DNA of 64,000 nucleotides from an uncultured Erythrobacter sp. (GCA_947499505.1 CANMOQ010000004.1:248001-312000), one strand, 5' to 3'. Shown: positions 11,293 through 20,857, counted from the stretch's first letter. Made by a program: numbers and translations. Notes: generated by a model not told the origin, from the sequence alone.

Positions 11293-11751
11293 CTAGAGCT
11301 TCTCGTGTCCGCCGGTGGAGCCAAAGCCGCCTGCGCCGCGTTCCGTCGCGTCGAGCTCTTCGACCTCTACCCAGGCGCCTTGCGTAACAGGGGCCAGCAC
11401 CAGCTGAGCCACCCGGTCGCCGCGTGCGATGGGAAAAGGCTCGCTGCCGTGATTGATCATGATGACCTTTAGCTCGCCGCGATAATCGGAATCGATTGTA
11501 CCAGGCGTATTTGGCACGGTGATCCCATGCTTCAGTGCAAGGCCGGAGCGCGGGCGCACCTGAATTTCAAACCCTTTGGGAATGGCGACCGCAAGGCCGG
11601 TTGCAACCGCATGGCGCGCGCCCGGATCAATGGTCACTTCTTCTGCTGCGACAATGTCCATACCCGCTGCGCCGTCCGTGGCGTATGCTGGCAAGGGCAG
11701 ACCCTCACCGTGGGGCAGGCGTTTGAGCTCTACCGATACGCGCGAAGTCAC
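11293..11751 (-). CDS. dut: dUTP diphosphatase (dUTPase)
   Basis: Hydrolyses dUTP to dUMP and pyrophosphate, which keeps uracil out of DNA and feeds thymidylate synthesis. The 152 residues show the trimeric dUTPase motifs in order: [41 protein letters not shown] and the C-terminal [10 protein letters not shown] that closes over the active site. The GTG start overlaps the coaBC stop as GTGA, which is translational coupling. It is the last gene of the ubiE-ubiB-coaBC-dut operon. Confidence 0.95.
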   Translation of the reverse strand: MTSRVSVELKRLPHGEGLPLPAYATDGAAGMDIVAAEEVTIDPGARHAVATGLAVAIPKGFEIQVRPRSGLALKHGITVPNTPGTIDSDYRGELKVIMINHGSEPFPIARGDRVAQLVLAPVTQGAWVEVEELDATERGAGGFGSTGGHEKL

Positions 11752-13451
11752 TCGGCAGCCTCAGCGGTCAAAGTCTCTGCGATGCGCTCAACCAAAGCCA
11801 AAGCAACGGCGCGCTTAGGCATCTTGTCGAGGCTCTCCACCCCTTCGCTCGAGACGATATGAACGGTGTTTTCATTGCCGCCCATCACATCGCCGGACAC
11901 GTCGTTCGCCACTATCCAATCAGCAGCTTTGCGCTTGCGCTTTTTCTTAGCGTTTTCGAGCACGTTTTCGGTCTCAGCCGCAAAGCCAACCACCAGTTCT
12001 GGGCGGTTCGCGCCAGCGGCAAGATTGGTGAGAATGTCTGGGTTTTCAGTCAGCATCAGAACCGGCGGGGCCGACCCGCGCTTCTTCATCTTCTCAGAGG
12101 TGTATTCTTTCGGCTTCCAATCAGCCACAGCGGCCACCATCACGGCGGCATCCGCCGGCAGAGCCGCTTTCACCCGCTCAGACATTTGCGCAGCGCTCTC
12201 AACGTCAATCCGGTCAACACCGGAGGGCGTTTGCAACGCAACCGGGCCAGCCACCAGAGTAACCTTAGCGCCCAGCGCCGCAGCCGCCGCCGCAATGGCA
12301 AAGCCTTGCTTACCGCTTGAACGATTGGCGATGTAGCGCACAGGATCGAGCGATTCCCACGTCGGCCCGGCGGTCACCAGCACATGGCGACCCTCCAGCG
12401 GACGATAGTTCGGATCGATATCAAAACCGCCGCCGCCCAGCGCATCATCTAGCGCGGCCTGAACGCCGTCTTCCAATGATGCCATCTGTCCGGTCAGCTC
12501 AGGCGCAGCTTTGCGCTTGTCGACTTCGTGGTTGATCGCACTTGGATCCATCGGCGGCGCAGCGCCTGCTCCGCCCTTCTTGGCGAGGAGAGGCCCGCCG
12601 AAGTCCGGATTGAACTCAGGCGTTTCTTCGATCTCGCCTTCATCGGCCAGCTCAGCGGCCTCCGCATCATCAAGATCAGCCGCTTCGACATATTCGGTCT
12701 CGATCTCTTCATGCGTGCGTTTCGCGGTCGAGCGCGGAATGATCATCGACAGCAATCCGCCAAGACCGCCGCTTTTGCTTTCAGGCTCTTCTTCTTCGTA
12801 TTCTGGCTCCGGCTCAATCGCCTCGACCTCATACTCCTCGTCCGGCCCATCATTGGCGGGCACAGCGACAGGAGTGGCCGCAGGCGCGGCAGGCTCTTCA
12901 ACTTCAATGTCAAAGTAAGAGGCAATTTCGCGCCAGATCGCATCGGGCTCCGGCAGGCGGCCATAGCCGAACTCGCCGCAGGCCATTGGCCCTTCATCGG
13001 GATCGAGCACATTGACGCCCGCCTGGCGCAGCCATTCGATATTGCGCTGGGTCGCCTCATGCTCCCACATGCGCACATTCATCGCTGGCACAGCCATCAC
13101 TGGCTTGTCGGTCGCAAGGATCAAAGTGGTAGCCAGATCATCGGCAATGCCAGAGGACATTTTGGCCAAAAGATCAGCCGTCGCCGGGCACACGACCACA
13201 AGGTCGGCCTCGCGGCTTAGCTCGATATGACCCATCTCGACCTCATTCTTGAGATCCCAGAGATTGGTGTAAACTTGATTTTCGCTGAGTGCTGCGAGTG
13301 ACATGGGCGTGACGAATTGCTGACCGCCTTTGGTCACAACGCAAGTGACATCGCCGCCGCCTTTGCGGATCAGGCGAACAAGCTCGCAAGCCTTGTAAGC
13401 GGCAATTCCGCCGCCCACGACCAACAGGATTTTCGGCCGTGTTTCGGTCAT
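11748..13451 (-). CDS. coaBC: Bifunctional phosphopantothenoylcysteine decarboxylase / synthetase CoaBC
   Basis: Fused enzyme of coenzyme A synthesis: CoaB ligates cysteine to 4'-phosphopantothenate and CoaC (FMN) decarboxylates the product. The CoaC domain spans about residues 1-182, with GGGIAAYKA at the flavin site, PAMN and active-site Cys158 in MACGEFG. The CoaB domain begins near residue 351 with [18 protein letters not shown]. Between them lies an unusual insert of about 160 residues, very acidic in its first half, which raises the length to 567 against roughly 400 in typical bacteria. The ATG at 13451 has GAGG 8 bases upstream; an upstream in-frame start adds only untypical residues. 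Confidence 0.94.
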   Translation of the reverse strand: MTETRPKILLVVGGGIAAYKACELVRLIRKGGGDVTCVVTKGGQQFVTPMSLAALSENQVYTNLWDLKNEVEMGHIELSREADLVVVCPATADLLAKMSSGIADDLATTLILATDKPVMAVPAMNVRMWEHEATQRNIEWLRQAGVNVLDPDEGPMACGEFGYGRLPEPDAIWREIASYFDIEVEEPAAPAATPVAVPANDGPDEEYEVEAIEPEPEYEEEEPESKSGGLGGLLSMIIPRSTAKRTHEEIETEYVEAADLDDAEAAELADEGEIEETPEFNPDFGGPLLAKKGGAGAAPPMDPSAINHEVDKRKAAPELTGQMASLEDGVQAALDDALGGGGFDIDPNYRPLEGRHVLVTAGPTWESLDPVRYIANRSSGKQGFAIAAAAAALGAKVTLVAGPVALQTPSGVDRIDVESAAQMSERVKAALPADAAVMVAAVADWKPKEYTSEKMKKRGSAPPVLMLTENPDILTNLAAGANRPELVVGFAAETENVLENAKKKRKRKAADWIVANDVSGDVMGGNENTVHIVSSEGVESLDKMPKRAVALALVERIAETLTAEAAE

Positions 13452-13651
13452 TTTTGCGTCCTCACACATAGACTTACACTTGGGCCGGGCAAGCAAACAA
13501 TCACTCGCTTCACTCCCTCATATCACATTAACGCTGTTTCAGAACCTAGACGTACAGCGTTCTTGGGCCAAGCCCAAGCGCGTTCCTTGGGATACAATGG
13601 TTAATTAAGCTTGATCAATGGGGCGTTAAATCGAGTAAAATCAGGGATAAT

Positions 13652-15214
13652 CTAGCCGATCAACCCCAGCGCGACCGCGCCAAACATCGCGCCTGCTCCA
13701 GCAACGCCCGCAACAAGGTACCCGAGCACACTGCCGCCCTCGCGCGGTTTGCGGTCGGTCATCAGAGGCACATCGGGCAGCGGAGGCTGCTCTGGCGCGC
13801 CGCCTTTGGCAGGGAAGCGGTCCTCTATCCGGCGGATCAGATCGGGCAGGCGCAGGAACGTCTGCGTGTCTTCCTTGATCCGCTCCGCAACCGCGGCCTC
13901 TGGCCCCAGCTCATCGCGGATCCAGCCGCGCACATAGGGCGCCGATGTGTCCCACATATTGATCTCAGGGTTGAGCTGGGTCGCTATGCCCTCAACCATC
14001 ACCATGGTTTTTTGCAGCAGCAGCAGATGCGGCTGCGTTTGCATGTCGAAATCGCGCGTGATCGCAAACAGCCCGTCGAGCATTTGCCCAACGCTGAGCT
14101 CGCTCACGGGCTTGCCGCGCATCGGCTCACCGACAGCGCGCAGTGCGGTCGCAAACTCACCGACCGAGTGATAGCTCGGCACATATTGCGCCTCGAAATG
14201 AATTTCGGCGACGCGCTTATAATTGCCTGTCGTCAGGCCATAAAGGATCTCTGCGAGCCATTGCCGCGCGCGCCGATCGATCCGGCCCATGATGCCAAAA
14301 TCAATCGCGACAATTGTGCCGTCTTCCTCAATGAACAGATTGCCCTGGTGCATGTCAGCATGGAAGAAACCGGCGCTGATCGCCTGCGTCAGGAACGATA
14401 TCACCAAACGTTCGGCAATATGCGGCAGGTCTTGGCCCTGCGCCTTAAGCTCTTCAATCCGGCTGATCTTCACCGCATTGATCCACTCCACCGTCAGGAC
14501 GCGGCCATTGGTACGGTCCCAATCAATCTCCGGAATGCGGTATCCCTCGATCCCGGCCATGCCCTCAGCGAGCTCCGATGCAGAGGCCGCCTCGCGCCGC
14601 AGATCCAGCTCACTGTTGGTCCAGCGCTTGAAATTGGCAATCGTCAGGCGCGGGCGCAGCCGCTCCGCCTCTCCGCCAAACGCCTCAAGGTGCGCCGCCG
14701 CCCATTCATAGGTTTGAATGTCGCGCGCAAACTTCTCACGAATGCCGGGCCGCAGCACTTTGATCGCAACTTCGCGGCCATCCGTGGTCACGCCCTTGTG
14801 AACCTGAGCGATAGATGCCGCGCCCACAGGATTGGGGTCTATTTCGCGGAACAAAGTCTCCAGCGGCACGCCAAAGCTTGCTGCAATCGAGGCTTCGATT
14901 TCGGAAAACGGCACAGGCGGCAGATTGTCCTGCAGGCTGAGCAGATTGTTCGCCGCTTCCTCGCCGACAATATCGGGCCGGGTGGCCAAAGATTGCCCGA
15001 GCTTGATCGCCGCCGGGCCAATCGCGCGGAAGGCTCCTGCATAGTCGGGCGTTCCAGATTTGCCTGTGAAGGATATCCAGCGCGCCAGCTTGACCAATCG
15101 CCGCACCGGCGGCGGTGCATTGGGATCATTCTCGATACCAACAAGCGCGCGGCGGCGAGCGAGCGTGATGCCCCACTTCAGCAGGCGAAACAGATGCGTG
15201 GCGGGCTGCGTCAC
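13652..15214 (-). CDS. ubiB: UbiB family (ABC1/ADCK) ubiquinone biosynthesis protein kinase-like
   Basis: Atypical protein-kinase-like ATPase required for ubiquinone synthesis, anchored at the inner membrane. The 520 residues contain KLGQSLATRPDIVG (the KxGQ motif), PVGAASIAQVHKG (the Ala-rich loop replacing the P-loop), AIKVLRPG with the conserved lysine, and the HADMHQGNLF / VAIDFGIMG catalytic and metal motifs. The C-terminus has two hydrophobic segments around residues 490-520. The GTG at 15214 begins 1 base after the ubiE stop with AGGG just upstream, so the pair is tightly coupled. Confidence 0.94.
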   Translation of the reverse strand: MTQPATHLFRLLKWGITLARRRALVGIENDPNAPPPVRRLVKLARWISFTGKSGTPDYAGAFRAIGPAAIKLGQSLATRPDIVGEEAANNLLSLQDNLPPVPFSEIEASIAASFGVPLETLFREIDPNPVGAASIAQVHKGVTTDGREVAIKVLRPGIREKFARDIQTYEWAAAHLEAFGGEAERLRPRLTIANFKRWTNSELDLRREAASASELAEGMAGIEGYRIPEIDWDRTNGRVLTVEWINAVKISRIEELKAQGQDLPHIAERLVISFLTQAISAGFFHADMHQGNLFIEEDGTIVAIDFGIMGRIDRRARQWLAEILYGLTTGNYKRVAEIHFEAQYVPSYHSVGEFATALRAVGEPMRGKPVSELSVGQMLDGLFAITRDFDMQTQPHLLLLQKTMVMVEGIATQLNPEINMWDTSAPYVRGWIRDELGPEAAVAERIKEDTQTFLRLPDLIRRIEDRFPAKGGAPEQPPLPDVPLMTDRKPREGGSVLGYLVAGVAGAGAMFGAVALGLIG

Positions 15215-15215
15215 C

Positions 15216-15962
15216 CTAGATCTTCCACCCCGAGTGAATGGCCACTGCACCGCCCAGGATCGGCTCCACCTTAGTGTTGGCAAAGCCGGCATCACGGATC
15301 ATCTGCTCAAACTCCGGCATTTTCGGGAAACGGCGGATGGATTCGGCGAGATAGCGATAGCTCTCTTCATCTTGAGCGATGATCTTGCCCATCTTCGGCA
15401 TGACCTTATGCGAGTAGACGTCATAGACCTCTTTGAAGCCCGGCCATTCCGTGGTCGAAAACTCCATGCAGAAGAAACGCCCGCCAGGTCGCAGGACGCG
15501 GTTTGCCTCACGCAGAGCCTTTGGAATGTCGGTCACATTGCGAATACCAAATACGATTGTGTAGGCATCGAAACTGCTGGAGGCGAAGTTCAGTTCCTCC
15601 GCGTTTTGGCAAGACCAGACCAGCGAGCCCTCATCATCCTTCAGGCCGCGATCCATCGCCCGCTCAACGCCGACATCGAGCATATCCTGATTGATATCGC
15701 ACACGGTGATTGCTGCCCCGCTCGGCGCCATGCGAAAGGCAATGTCGCCCGTGCCGCCTGCCATATCGAGTATCGTCTCGCCCGCCTGCGGCTTAACCCG
15801 CCTGACAAAGCGGTCCTTCCACAAACGGTGCATGCCGCCCGACATCGCATCGTTCATGATGTCGTACTTGCTCGCGACATTGGAGAATACGTCGCCGACG
15901 CGGCGGGTCTTTTCCTCTGGGGCTACTTCTTCGTAACCGAAGGATACTGTCTTTTCGCTCAT
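15216..15962 (-). CDS. ubiE: Demethylmenaquinone/2-methoxy-6-polyprenylbenzoquinol methyltransferase UbiE
   Basis: SAM-dependent C-methyltransferase of ubiquinone synthesis. The 248 residues show motif I as ILDMAGGTGDIAF, the family start VFSNVASKYDIMNDAMSGGMHRLWK, and FGIRNVTDIPKALREANRVLRPGG. The ATG at 15962 is chosen because the protein then begins at the usual distance before VFSNVA. It leads the ubiE-ubiB-coaBC-dut operon and is divergent from mutM, a gene order common in alphaproteobacteria. Confidence 0.96.
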   Translation of the reverse strand: MSEKTVSFGYEEVAPEEKTRRVGDVFSNVASKYDIMNDAMSGGMHRLWKDRFVRRVKPQAGETILDMAGGTGDIAFRMAPSGAAITVCDINQDMLDVGVERAMDRGLKDDEGSLVWSCQNAEELNFASSSFDAYTIVFGIRNVTDIPKALREANRVLRPGGRFFCMEFSTTEWPGFKEVYDVYSHKVMPKMGKIIAQDEESYRYLAESIRRFPKMPEFEQMIRDAGFANTKVEPILGGAVAIHSGWKI

Positions 15963-16068
15963 AGCGCAGAGCCTTAGGGAAGTTTGTGCACCGCGCAAAG
16001 CTTGTTAGAGCGCTATTTTTGTGGGAGCGGGTCGCTGCGGCCAGCGAGTGTCAGCGAGCCAAAGAACG

Positions 16069-16884
16069 ATGCCTGAATTACCAGAAGTTGAAACAACCGT
16101 TCGCGGGCTAGAGCGCTTTATGCTGGGCGAGCGCATTGCGCGCGTCCAATTGAACCGCCCCAACCTGCGCCGTCCCTTCCCGCCAGACTTGGTGCAAGTC
16201 ATGACCGGAGCGGTGATCACCGGCCTGTCGCGGCGGGCCAAATATGGCCTCATTGATATCGACCGCGGCCAATCGATGGTCTTCCATCTGGGCATGAGCG
16301 GGCGCTGGCGAATCGATCCTGAGGTACCGGATAAGCACGATCACCTGATCATCGAGACAGACGACCATCAATTTGCCCTATGCGATCCGCGCCGGTTTGG
16401 CTCGGTTGATCTGCTGCCCAGCGATGCGCTGGACCAGTGGCCACAATTTGCGAGCCTTGGTCCGGAGCCACTCGGCGATGGGTTAAGCGTGGAGCACCTG
16501 AAGACGGCGCTGAAAGGCAAGACCCAGTCGATCAAACTGTGCCTGCTCGACCAGAGGATTATCGCCGGGCTTGGCAATATCTATGTGTGCGAGGCGCTGT
16601 GGCGCTCTGGCATTCATCCGCGCAAGCAAGGCGGCAAAGTGACAAAGCCGCAGCTGGCTCGGCTGGTTCCGGCTATTCGCGAGGTGCTGGAGACATCAAT
16701 CCGCGATGGCGGCTCCACCTTGCGGGATTATGCGCAGCCCGACGGCGAGCTGGGCTATTTTGCCACGCGCTTTAATGTCTACGACCGCACGGGCGAGGCC
16801 TGCCACCACGAGGATGGCGGGACGATCAAGCGCATCGCGCAAGGCGGGCGCAGCACGTGGTTTTGCCCCAAGTGCCAAAAGTGA
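16069..16884 (+). CDS. mutM: Formamidopyrimidine-DNA glycosylase (Fpg)
   Basis: Base-excision repair glycosylase and AP lyase that removes 8-oxoguanine and formamidopyrimidines. The start is fixed by the catalytic N-terminal Pro2 in MPELPEVET; upstream in-frame codons would bury it. The 271 residues include the helix-two-turn-helix and the RNIY-like QRIIAGLGNIYVCEAL with Lys at the expected sites. The C-terminal zinc finger is odd: only three cysteines are visible (CHHEDGG then FCPKC) instead of the usual CxxC...CxxC, so a histidine may replace one ligand. Divergent from ubiE. Confidence 0.95.
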   Translation: MPELPEVETTVRGLERFMLGERIARVQLNRPNLRRPFPPDLVQVMTGAVITGLSRRAKYGLIDIDRGQSMVFHLGMSGRWRIDPEVPDKHDHLIIETDDHQFALCDPRRFGSVDLLPSDALDQWPQFASLGPEPLGDGLSVEHLKTALKGKTQSIKLCLLDQRIIAGLGNIYVCEALWRSGIHPRKQGGKVTKPQLARLVPAIREVLETSIRDGGSTLRDYAQPDGELGYFATRFNVYDRTGEACHHEDGGTIKRIAQGGRSTWFCPKCQK

Positions 16885-17069
16885 GCGCGCTGGATTGATG
16901 CGGCCTCAGGCAGGATCGCACCAAAATCATTGACGATTCGCAAGGCTAGCCCTATGTGCCGCGTTTTCCGGCGTACGGGTGAATTCCTGAGCGCCGATTC
17001 TTCGAGCAACCGATATTAGAGATCAGGCCATCCTTGGTGGCCCGCACAAACCGCGAGACAGACACAGAT

Positions 17070-17330
17070 ATGGCCAATACGCCGCAAGCCCGCAAACGCA
17101 TCCGCCGCAACAATCGTCGTGCGGAAATCAACACCGCCCGCATGAGCCGCATTCGCGGCTTCGTGAAGAAGGTAGAGGCCGCTTGCGAAGCTGGCGACAA
17201 GCCTGCTGCTGCTGAAGCGCTCAAAGCTGCTCAGCCAGAAATGGCTCGCGGCGTTGCTCGCGGTGTCATGCACAAAAACACAGTCGCGCGGAAAATGTCG
17301 CGTCTCTCAAAACGAGTCGCTGCGCTCTGA
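17070..17330 (+). CDS. rpsT: 30S ribosomal protein S20
   Basis: Small-subunit primary binder of 16S rRNA. The 86 residues start [17 protein letters not shown], the family's signature Arg/Lys-rich N-terminus, and end in [19 protein letters not shown]. The start is the ATG at 17070 rather than the upstream GTG at 17034. A strong terminator follows. Gene order mutM-rpsT-dnaA is usual in this group. Confidence 0.97.
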   Translation: MANTPQARKRIRRNNRRAEINTARMSRIRGFVKKVEAACEAGDKPAAAEALKAAQPEMARGVARGVMHKNTVARKMSRLSKRVAAL

Positions 17331-17758
17331 TTCGCAACCACTCACATCCGTATTATTGCGGATAAAGATACATAAGGGTCGGGCCGTAATGGCCCGGCCC
17401 TTTTTGTTTGTGCGGCACATGACAGAGCTGACACACTAAGAGCTCAGGATTCCCCGCGATTCGCGGGGTCATAAACCAAAAATTAAAGCTAATTCAGCGC
17501 GTTGAACGGAGGCCTGCGGGTCACAGCCGAGTCAACACAAATATTTCTGTTTTTTTACATTATGCACCCTTGCCTGAAGGTGAAATCCATAGGTACATCA
17601 TGCCTGACTCGGGGCGGGACAGCCTGGGTTTTTAAAGTTTGAATGAAGAGGGGAAACCCGGATCTTTCGATTCCGGGTCATGGGAAGGCTTTGCCTGTCA
17701 TGAAGTTGGGGAAACGCTCCAGATCAGCGGCTCTGGAGTTGGCACAGGATTACGTAAG
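17331..17758 (+). other. Non-coding region between rpsT and dnaA
   Basis: 428 bases without a gene. After the rpsT terminator comes a 17-base palindrome at 17452-17468 (CCCCGCGA, one base, TCGCGGGG), then an AT-rich stretch including TTTTTTTACATTAT around 17550-17565, and a leader before dnaA. The palindrome may be a hairpin or an operator for dnaA. I see no DnaA boxes of the TTATCCACA type here. Confidence 0.6.
17376..17407 (+). terminator. Rho-independent terminator of rpsT
   Basis: GGGTCGGGCC and GGCCCGGCCC form a GC-rich 10-base stem with one mismatch around the loop GTAAT, followed by five T residues. It lies 45 bases after the rpsT stop. Confidence 0.88.
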
Positions 17759-19222
17759 ATGGTTCATAAAATAGATAAGGCGCGGTCTACGCGTCGGAAA
17801 GCAGATGACGACTTGATGGAAGATTCCGAAGCTGTGAACCTCGCTGCCGATTGGTCAGATATCAGCCAAGGACTTCGCAAGGATCTGGGCCACCAATTGC
17901 ACAGCCAATGGATCAAACCGATCCAGGTTGGCGGCATTGATAAAGAGACCGGCACGCTCGATCTGTTTTTGCCAACTGAGTTTTCGGCCAATTGGGTGCA
18001 AGACCGGTTTCATGACCGTTTGCAGCTCGCTTGGAAGATTGCGCGCAGCGAAGTTCGCAATGTTCGCGTGCAGGTTCACCCAGGACGCCGCCAATTGCCA
18101 GAGCTGCGGCTCGACAATGGCCGCCGCCCCGCCAATGATGCGGACGCCAGCGCAATTGCGATGGCTGCCGGTACGATCGGCGATGCAGGCTTCACCAGCT
18201 CCGTTGGGCTCGACCCATCGCTAACCTTTGCCGCCTTCGTCACAGGCGAGGCCAATGTGCTCGCTTGCAACGCTGCGCAGCGTATGGCCGCAACCGAACA
18301 GCCGCAATTCTCGCCGCTCTATCTGAAAGCCGCAACCGGCCAGGGTAAGACGCACCTGCTGCACGCGATTGGCCATGCATTCTTGCAAGCCCACCCGCGC
18401 GCCCGGATTTTCTACTGCTCAGCTGAGCGCTTTATGGTCGAATTCGTCCAAGCGCTTAAAGCGAATCAGATGATCGAGTTTAAGGCGCGGCTGCGCAGCT
18501 TTGATCTGCTGCTGGTTGACGATATTCAATTCATCATCGGCAAGGCCAGCGCTCAAGAAGAGCTGCTTTACACGATCGATGCCTTGCTAGCTGAAGGCAA
18601 ACGTCTGGTGTTCGCGGCCGACCGCGCACCGCAGGCGCTCGATGGAGTCGAACCGCGCCTCCTCAGCCGTCTTTCGATGGGTCTGGTTGCCGACATCCAA
18701 GCGGCCGACATTGAACTGCGCCGCAAGATCCTGGAATCGAAGCTCACCCGCTTCGCACCGCTCAATGTGCCGGATGATGTGATCGATTTCCTCGCTCGCA
18801 CCATCACGCGCAACATTCGCGAGCTGGTCGGCGGCCTCAACAAGCTGATCGCTTATGCGCAGCTGACCGGCCAAGAGGTTTCACTGCAGCTCGCCGAAGA
18901 ACAGTTGACCGATATCCTGTCGGCCAATCGCCGCCGGATCACGATTGATGAGATTCAGCGCACGGTCTGCCAATTCTACCGGATTGACCGCAGCGAGATG
19001 TCGTCCAAGCGCCGCGCCCGCGCCGTTGTTCGGCCGCGCCAGGTAGCGATGTATCTTGCGAAGGTGCTGACACCGCGCAGCTACCCAGAGATTGGCCGGA
19101 AATTTGGCGGCCGCGATCACTCGACAGTTATCCACGCTGTGCGGCTGATCGAAGATCTGCGCACCCGCGATGCGGATATGGATGGCGATGTTCGCAGCCT
19201 CCTGCGCCAGCTGGAGAGCTGA
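17759..19222 (+). CDS. dnaA: Chromosomal replication initiator DnaA
   Basis: AAA+ ATPase that binds DnaA boxes and opens the replication origin. The 487 residues have domain I (about 22-110), a linker, the AAA+ domain with Walker A as ATGQGKTHLLHAI and Walker B as LLVDDIQF, and the C-terminal domain IV with the signature GGRDHSTVIHAV. In Walker A the usual GxGKT glycine is followed by Q (GQGKT). The ATG at 17759 is chosen for AGGA 9 bases upstream; a second ATG at 17816 would remove 19 residues and is also plausible. An upstream TTG at 17639 is unlikely. Confidence 0.95.
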   Translation: MVHKIDKARSTRRKADDDLMEDSEAVNLAADWSDISQGLRKDLGHQLHSQWIKPIQVGGIDKETGTLDLFLPTEFSANWVQDRFHDRLQLAWKIARSEVRNVRVQVHPGRRQLPELRLDNGRRPANDADASAIAMAAGTIGDAGFTSSVGLDPSLTFAAFVTGEANVLACNAAQRMAATEQPQFSPLYLKAATGQGKTHLLHAIGHAFLQAHPRARIFYCSAERFMVEFVQALKANQMIEFKARLRSFDLLLVDDIQFIIGKASAQEELLYTIDALLAEGKRLVFAADRAPQALDGVEPRLLSRLSMGLVADIQAADIELRRKILESKLTRFAPLNVPDDVIDFLARTITRNIRELVGGLNKLIAYAQLTGQEVSLQLAEEQLTDILSANRRRITIDEIQRTVCQFYRIDRSEMSSKRRARAVVRPRQVAMYLAKVLTPRSYPEIGRKFGGRDHSTVIHAVRLIEDLRTRDADMDGDVRSLLRQLES

Positions 19223-19259
19223 TTATCTAAGGGCGGCGTAGCCAACCGCTCCCACAAAA

Positions 19260-19342
19260 AGCCAACAACCTGTCGACAGGGTCATCAACAGCCCTGCCCA
19301 CAGGCTGTCGACAGGTTGTGAACATGATGCCAACAGGCTGTG
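19260..19342. repeat. Inverted and direct repeats after dnaA
   Basis: CAACCTGTCGACAG at 19266-19279 is repeated as its exact reverse complement at 19305-19318. Each copy contains the palindrome CTGTCGACAG. A shorter direct repeat, CAGGCTGT, occurs at 19301-19308 and again at about 19334-19341. The region fills most of the 121-base gap between dnaA and the moeB-like gene. It may be a terminator without a T tract or a protein-binding array. Confidence 0.7.
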
Positions 19343-19343
19343 C

Positions 19344-20132
19344 ATGACTGTTTCCAGCGCCTTATCCCCTGCCCGCCTCGATCGCTTTGCGCGCCATATC
19401 GTGCTGCCAGAGATTGGCGGCGCGGGTCAGGTCGCGCTGGCTGGCCAGCATATCGCGATGATTGGACTCGGCGGGATTGGATCGCCCGCGCTGCAATATC
19501 TTGCAGGGAGCGGGATTGGGCGCTTCACTCTGGTCGATGACGATGTGGTCGATGCCAGCAATCTCCAGCGTCAGACCATTTTTTCATCCCGCGATGTTGG
19601 GCATGGAAAGGCGGTTTCAGCCCGCAGGTGGCTGGCAAACTTCGATGATGAGATCGACGCGGAGATTTCCGACAAACGCATTGATCCACGCAACGCCCAC
19701 GGCCTGATTGCGAGCGCTGATCTGGTGCTCGATGGCACAGACAATTTCGCAACTCGCTTGTCGGTGTCGGATGCCTGCGTCACGGCCGGTGTGCCTTTGC
19801 TCAGCGCAGCCGTTGGCCGTTTTCAGGGCCAAGTTGGCGCCTTTGCCGGCCACAATCCTGACCATGCCTGCTATCGCTGCTTCGTCGGTGATGCCTTTGA
19901 CGCAGAGGATTGTGACACCTGCGCGGAGGACGGCATGCTGGGGGCGATGGCGGGATGGGCTGGCAGCTTTGCAGCCATGCAGGCGGTGCGCGTCCTGCTC
20001 AGCGGTGTGAGCGCCTTTGGCGATCCGCAATGGGGCAAGATTCACATCCTAGACGGAATGAAGCCCGGCATGCGTACGCTCAGCATTGCCAAAGACCCAG
20101 CATGCAAGGGCTGCGGACCCTCAACCGCCTAA
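19344..20132 (+). CDS. MoeB/ThiF family adenylyltransferase
   Basis: E1-like enzyme that adenylates the C-terminal glycine of a ubiquitin-like sulphur carrier (MoaD or ThiS type) for molybdopterin or thiamine synthesis. The 262 residues contain the nucleotide site IGLGGIGSPALQYL, the LVDDDVVDASNLQRQ motif with catalytic Arg, and zinc-binding pairs CYRC and CKGC near the C-terminus. There is no rhodanese domain. No sulphur-carrier gene is next to it, so MoeB and ThiF cannot be told apart here. Its end overlaps the convergent cobB by 12 bases. Confidence 0.88.
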   Translation: MTVSSALSPARLDRFARHIVLPEIGGAGQVALAGQHIAMIGLGGIGSPALQYLAGSGIGRFTLVDDDVVDASNLQRQTIFSSRDVGHGKAVSARRWLANFDDEIDAEISDKRIDPRNAHGLIASADLVLDGTDNFATRLSVSDACVTAGVPLLSAAVGRFQGQVGAFAGHNPDHACYRCFVGDAFDAEDCDTCAEDGMLGAMAGWAGSFAAMQAVRVLLSGVSAFGDPQWGKIHILDGMKPGMRTLSIAKDPACKGCGPSTA

Positions 20133-20822
20133 CACCTCATCGACCCACGCTGGCACCAACACGCTCGCAGGGCCATGTCGGGCCTGCGCAAAATGATGCG
20201 TGCCCTCGCTTGGCTCCAAATTGAGCTCCACGGTTTGAACGCCCGCCGCCTTCCCTTCCTGGACAAAGCCCGCCGCTGGATAGACCGCCCCGCTGGTCCC
20301 AATGCTGACGAATACATCCGCGCTGAGCAGCGCCGCGTAGATGCGGTCCATCTGATACGGCATCTCGCCAAACCAGACGACGTCTGGGCGTAGGGCCGGT
20401 GCCTGACACACGGGGCATGGCGGGCGATCCGCCATCGGTGCGTCCCAGGGCGAGCGAACTTCGCAAGAGCTGCACAGCGCGCTTTTCAATTCGCCGTGCA
20501 TATGCAGCACATCGCGCGAACCGCCGCGCTCGTGAAGGTCATCGACATTCTGCGTCACAAGCAGCACTTCGCCCGCGAACTCTCGCTCAAGCCGGGCGAG
20601 CGCGCGGTGCGCATCATTCGGCTCCACCTTGGCCAGTGCTTCGCGCCGCATATCGTAAAAGCCCAGCACCAGATCCGGATCGCGCGCAAAGCCCTCTGGC
20701 GTCGCCACGTCCTCCACCTTGTGCTGTTCCCACAACCCGCCAGCAGAGCGGAATGTATCAATCCCGCTCTCTGCCGAAATTCCTGCGCCTGTCAGGATGA
20801 CGATGCGTTCAATGTCTGCCAT
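20121..20822 (-). CDS. cobB: NAD-dependent protein deacylase (sirtuin, CobB type)
   Basis: Class III sirtuin that removes acyl groups from protein lysines using NAD+. The 233 residues contain GAGISAESGIDTFRS, VTQNVDDLHERGGS, HMHGEL with the catalytic His, zinc cysteines in CSSC and CPVC, PDVVWFGEMP and SIGTSGAVYPAA. The Rossmann motif fits class III bacterial sirtuins, with the ESGI form common in desuccinylases. The ATG at 20822 follows GAACGCATCG rather than a clear ribosome site; the longer reading from 20858 is not supported. Divergent from dapB with 35 bases between. Confidence 0.92.
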   Translation of the reverse strand: MADIERIVILTGAGISAESGIDTFRSAGGLWEQHKVEDVATPEGFARDPDLVLGFYDMRREALAKVEPNDAHRALARLEREFAGEVLLVTQNVDDLHERGGSRDVLHMHGELKSALCSSCEVRSPWDAPMADRPPCPVCQAPALRPDVVWFGEMPYQMDRIYAALLSADVFVSIGTSGAVYPAAGFVQEGKAAGVQTVELNLEPSEGTHHFAQARHGPASVLVPAWVDEVLGG

Positions 20823-20857
20823 GAGAGTTATGAAACACGCCGAGTGGAGGTAACGCA

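Noticed and set aside
14012..15274. 420-codon open frame opposite ubiB
   Set aside because: Shadow of ubiB; no domain features and no ribosome site.
19128..19136. TTATCCACG, one base from a DnaA box
   Set aside because: It lies inside dnaA where it encodes the conserved STVIHAV helix, so coding explains it; no second box is near.
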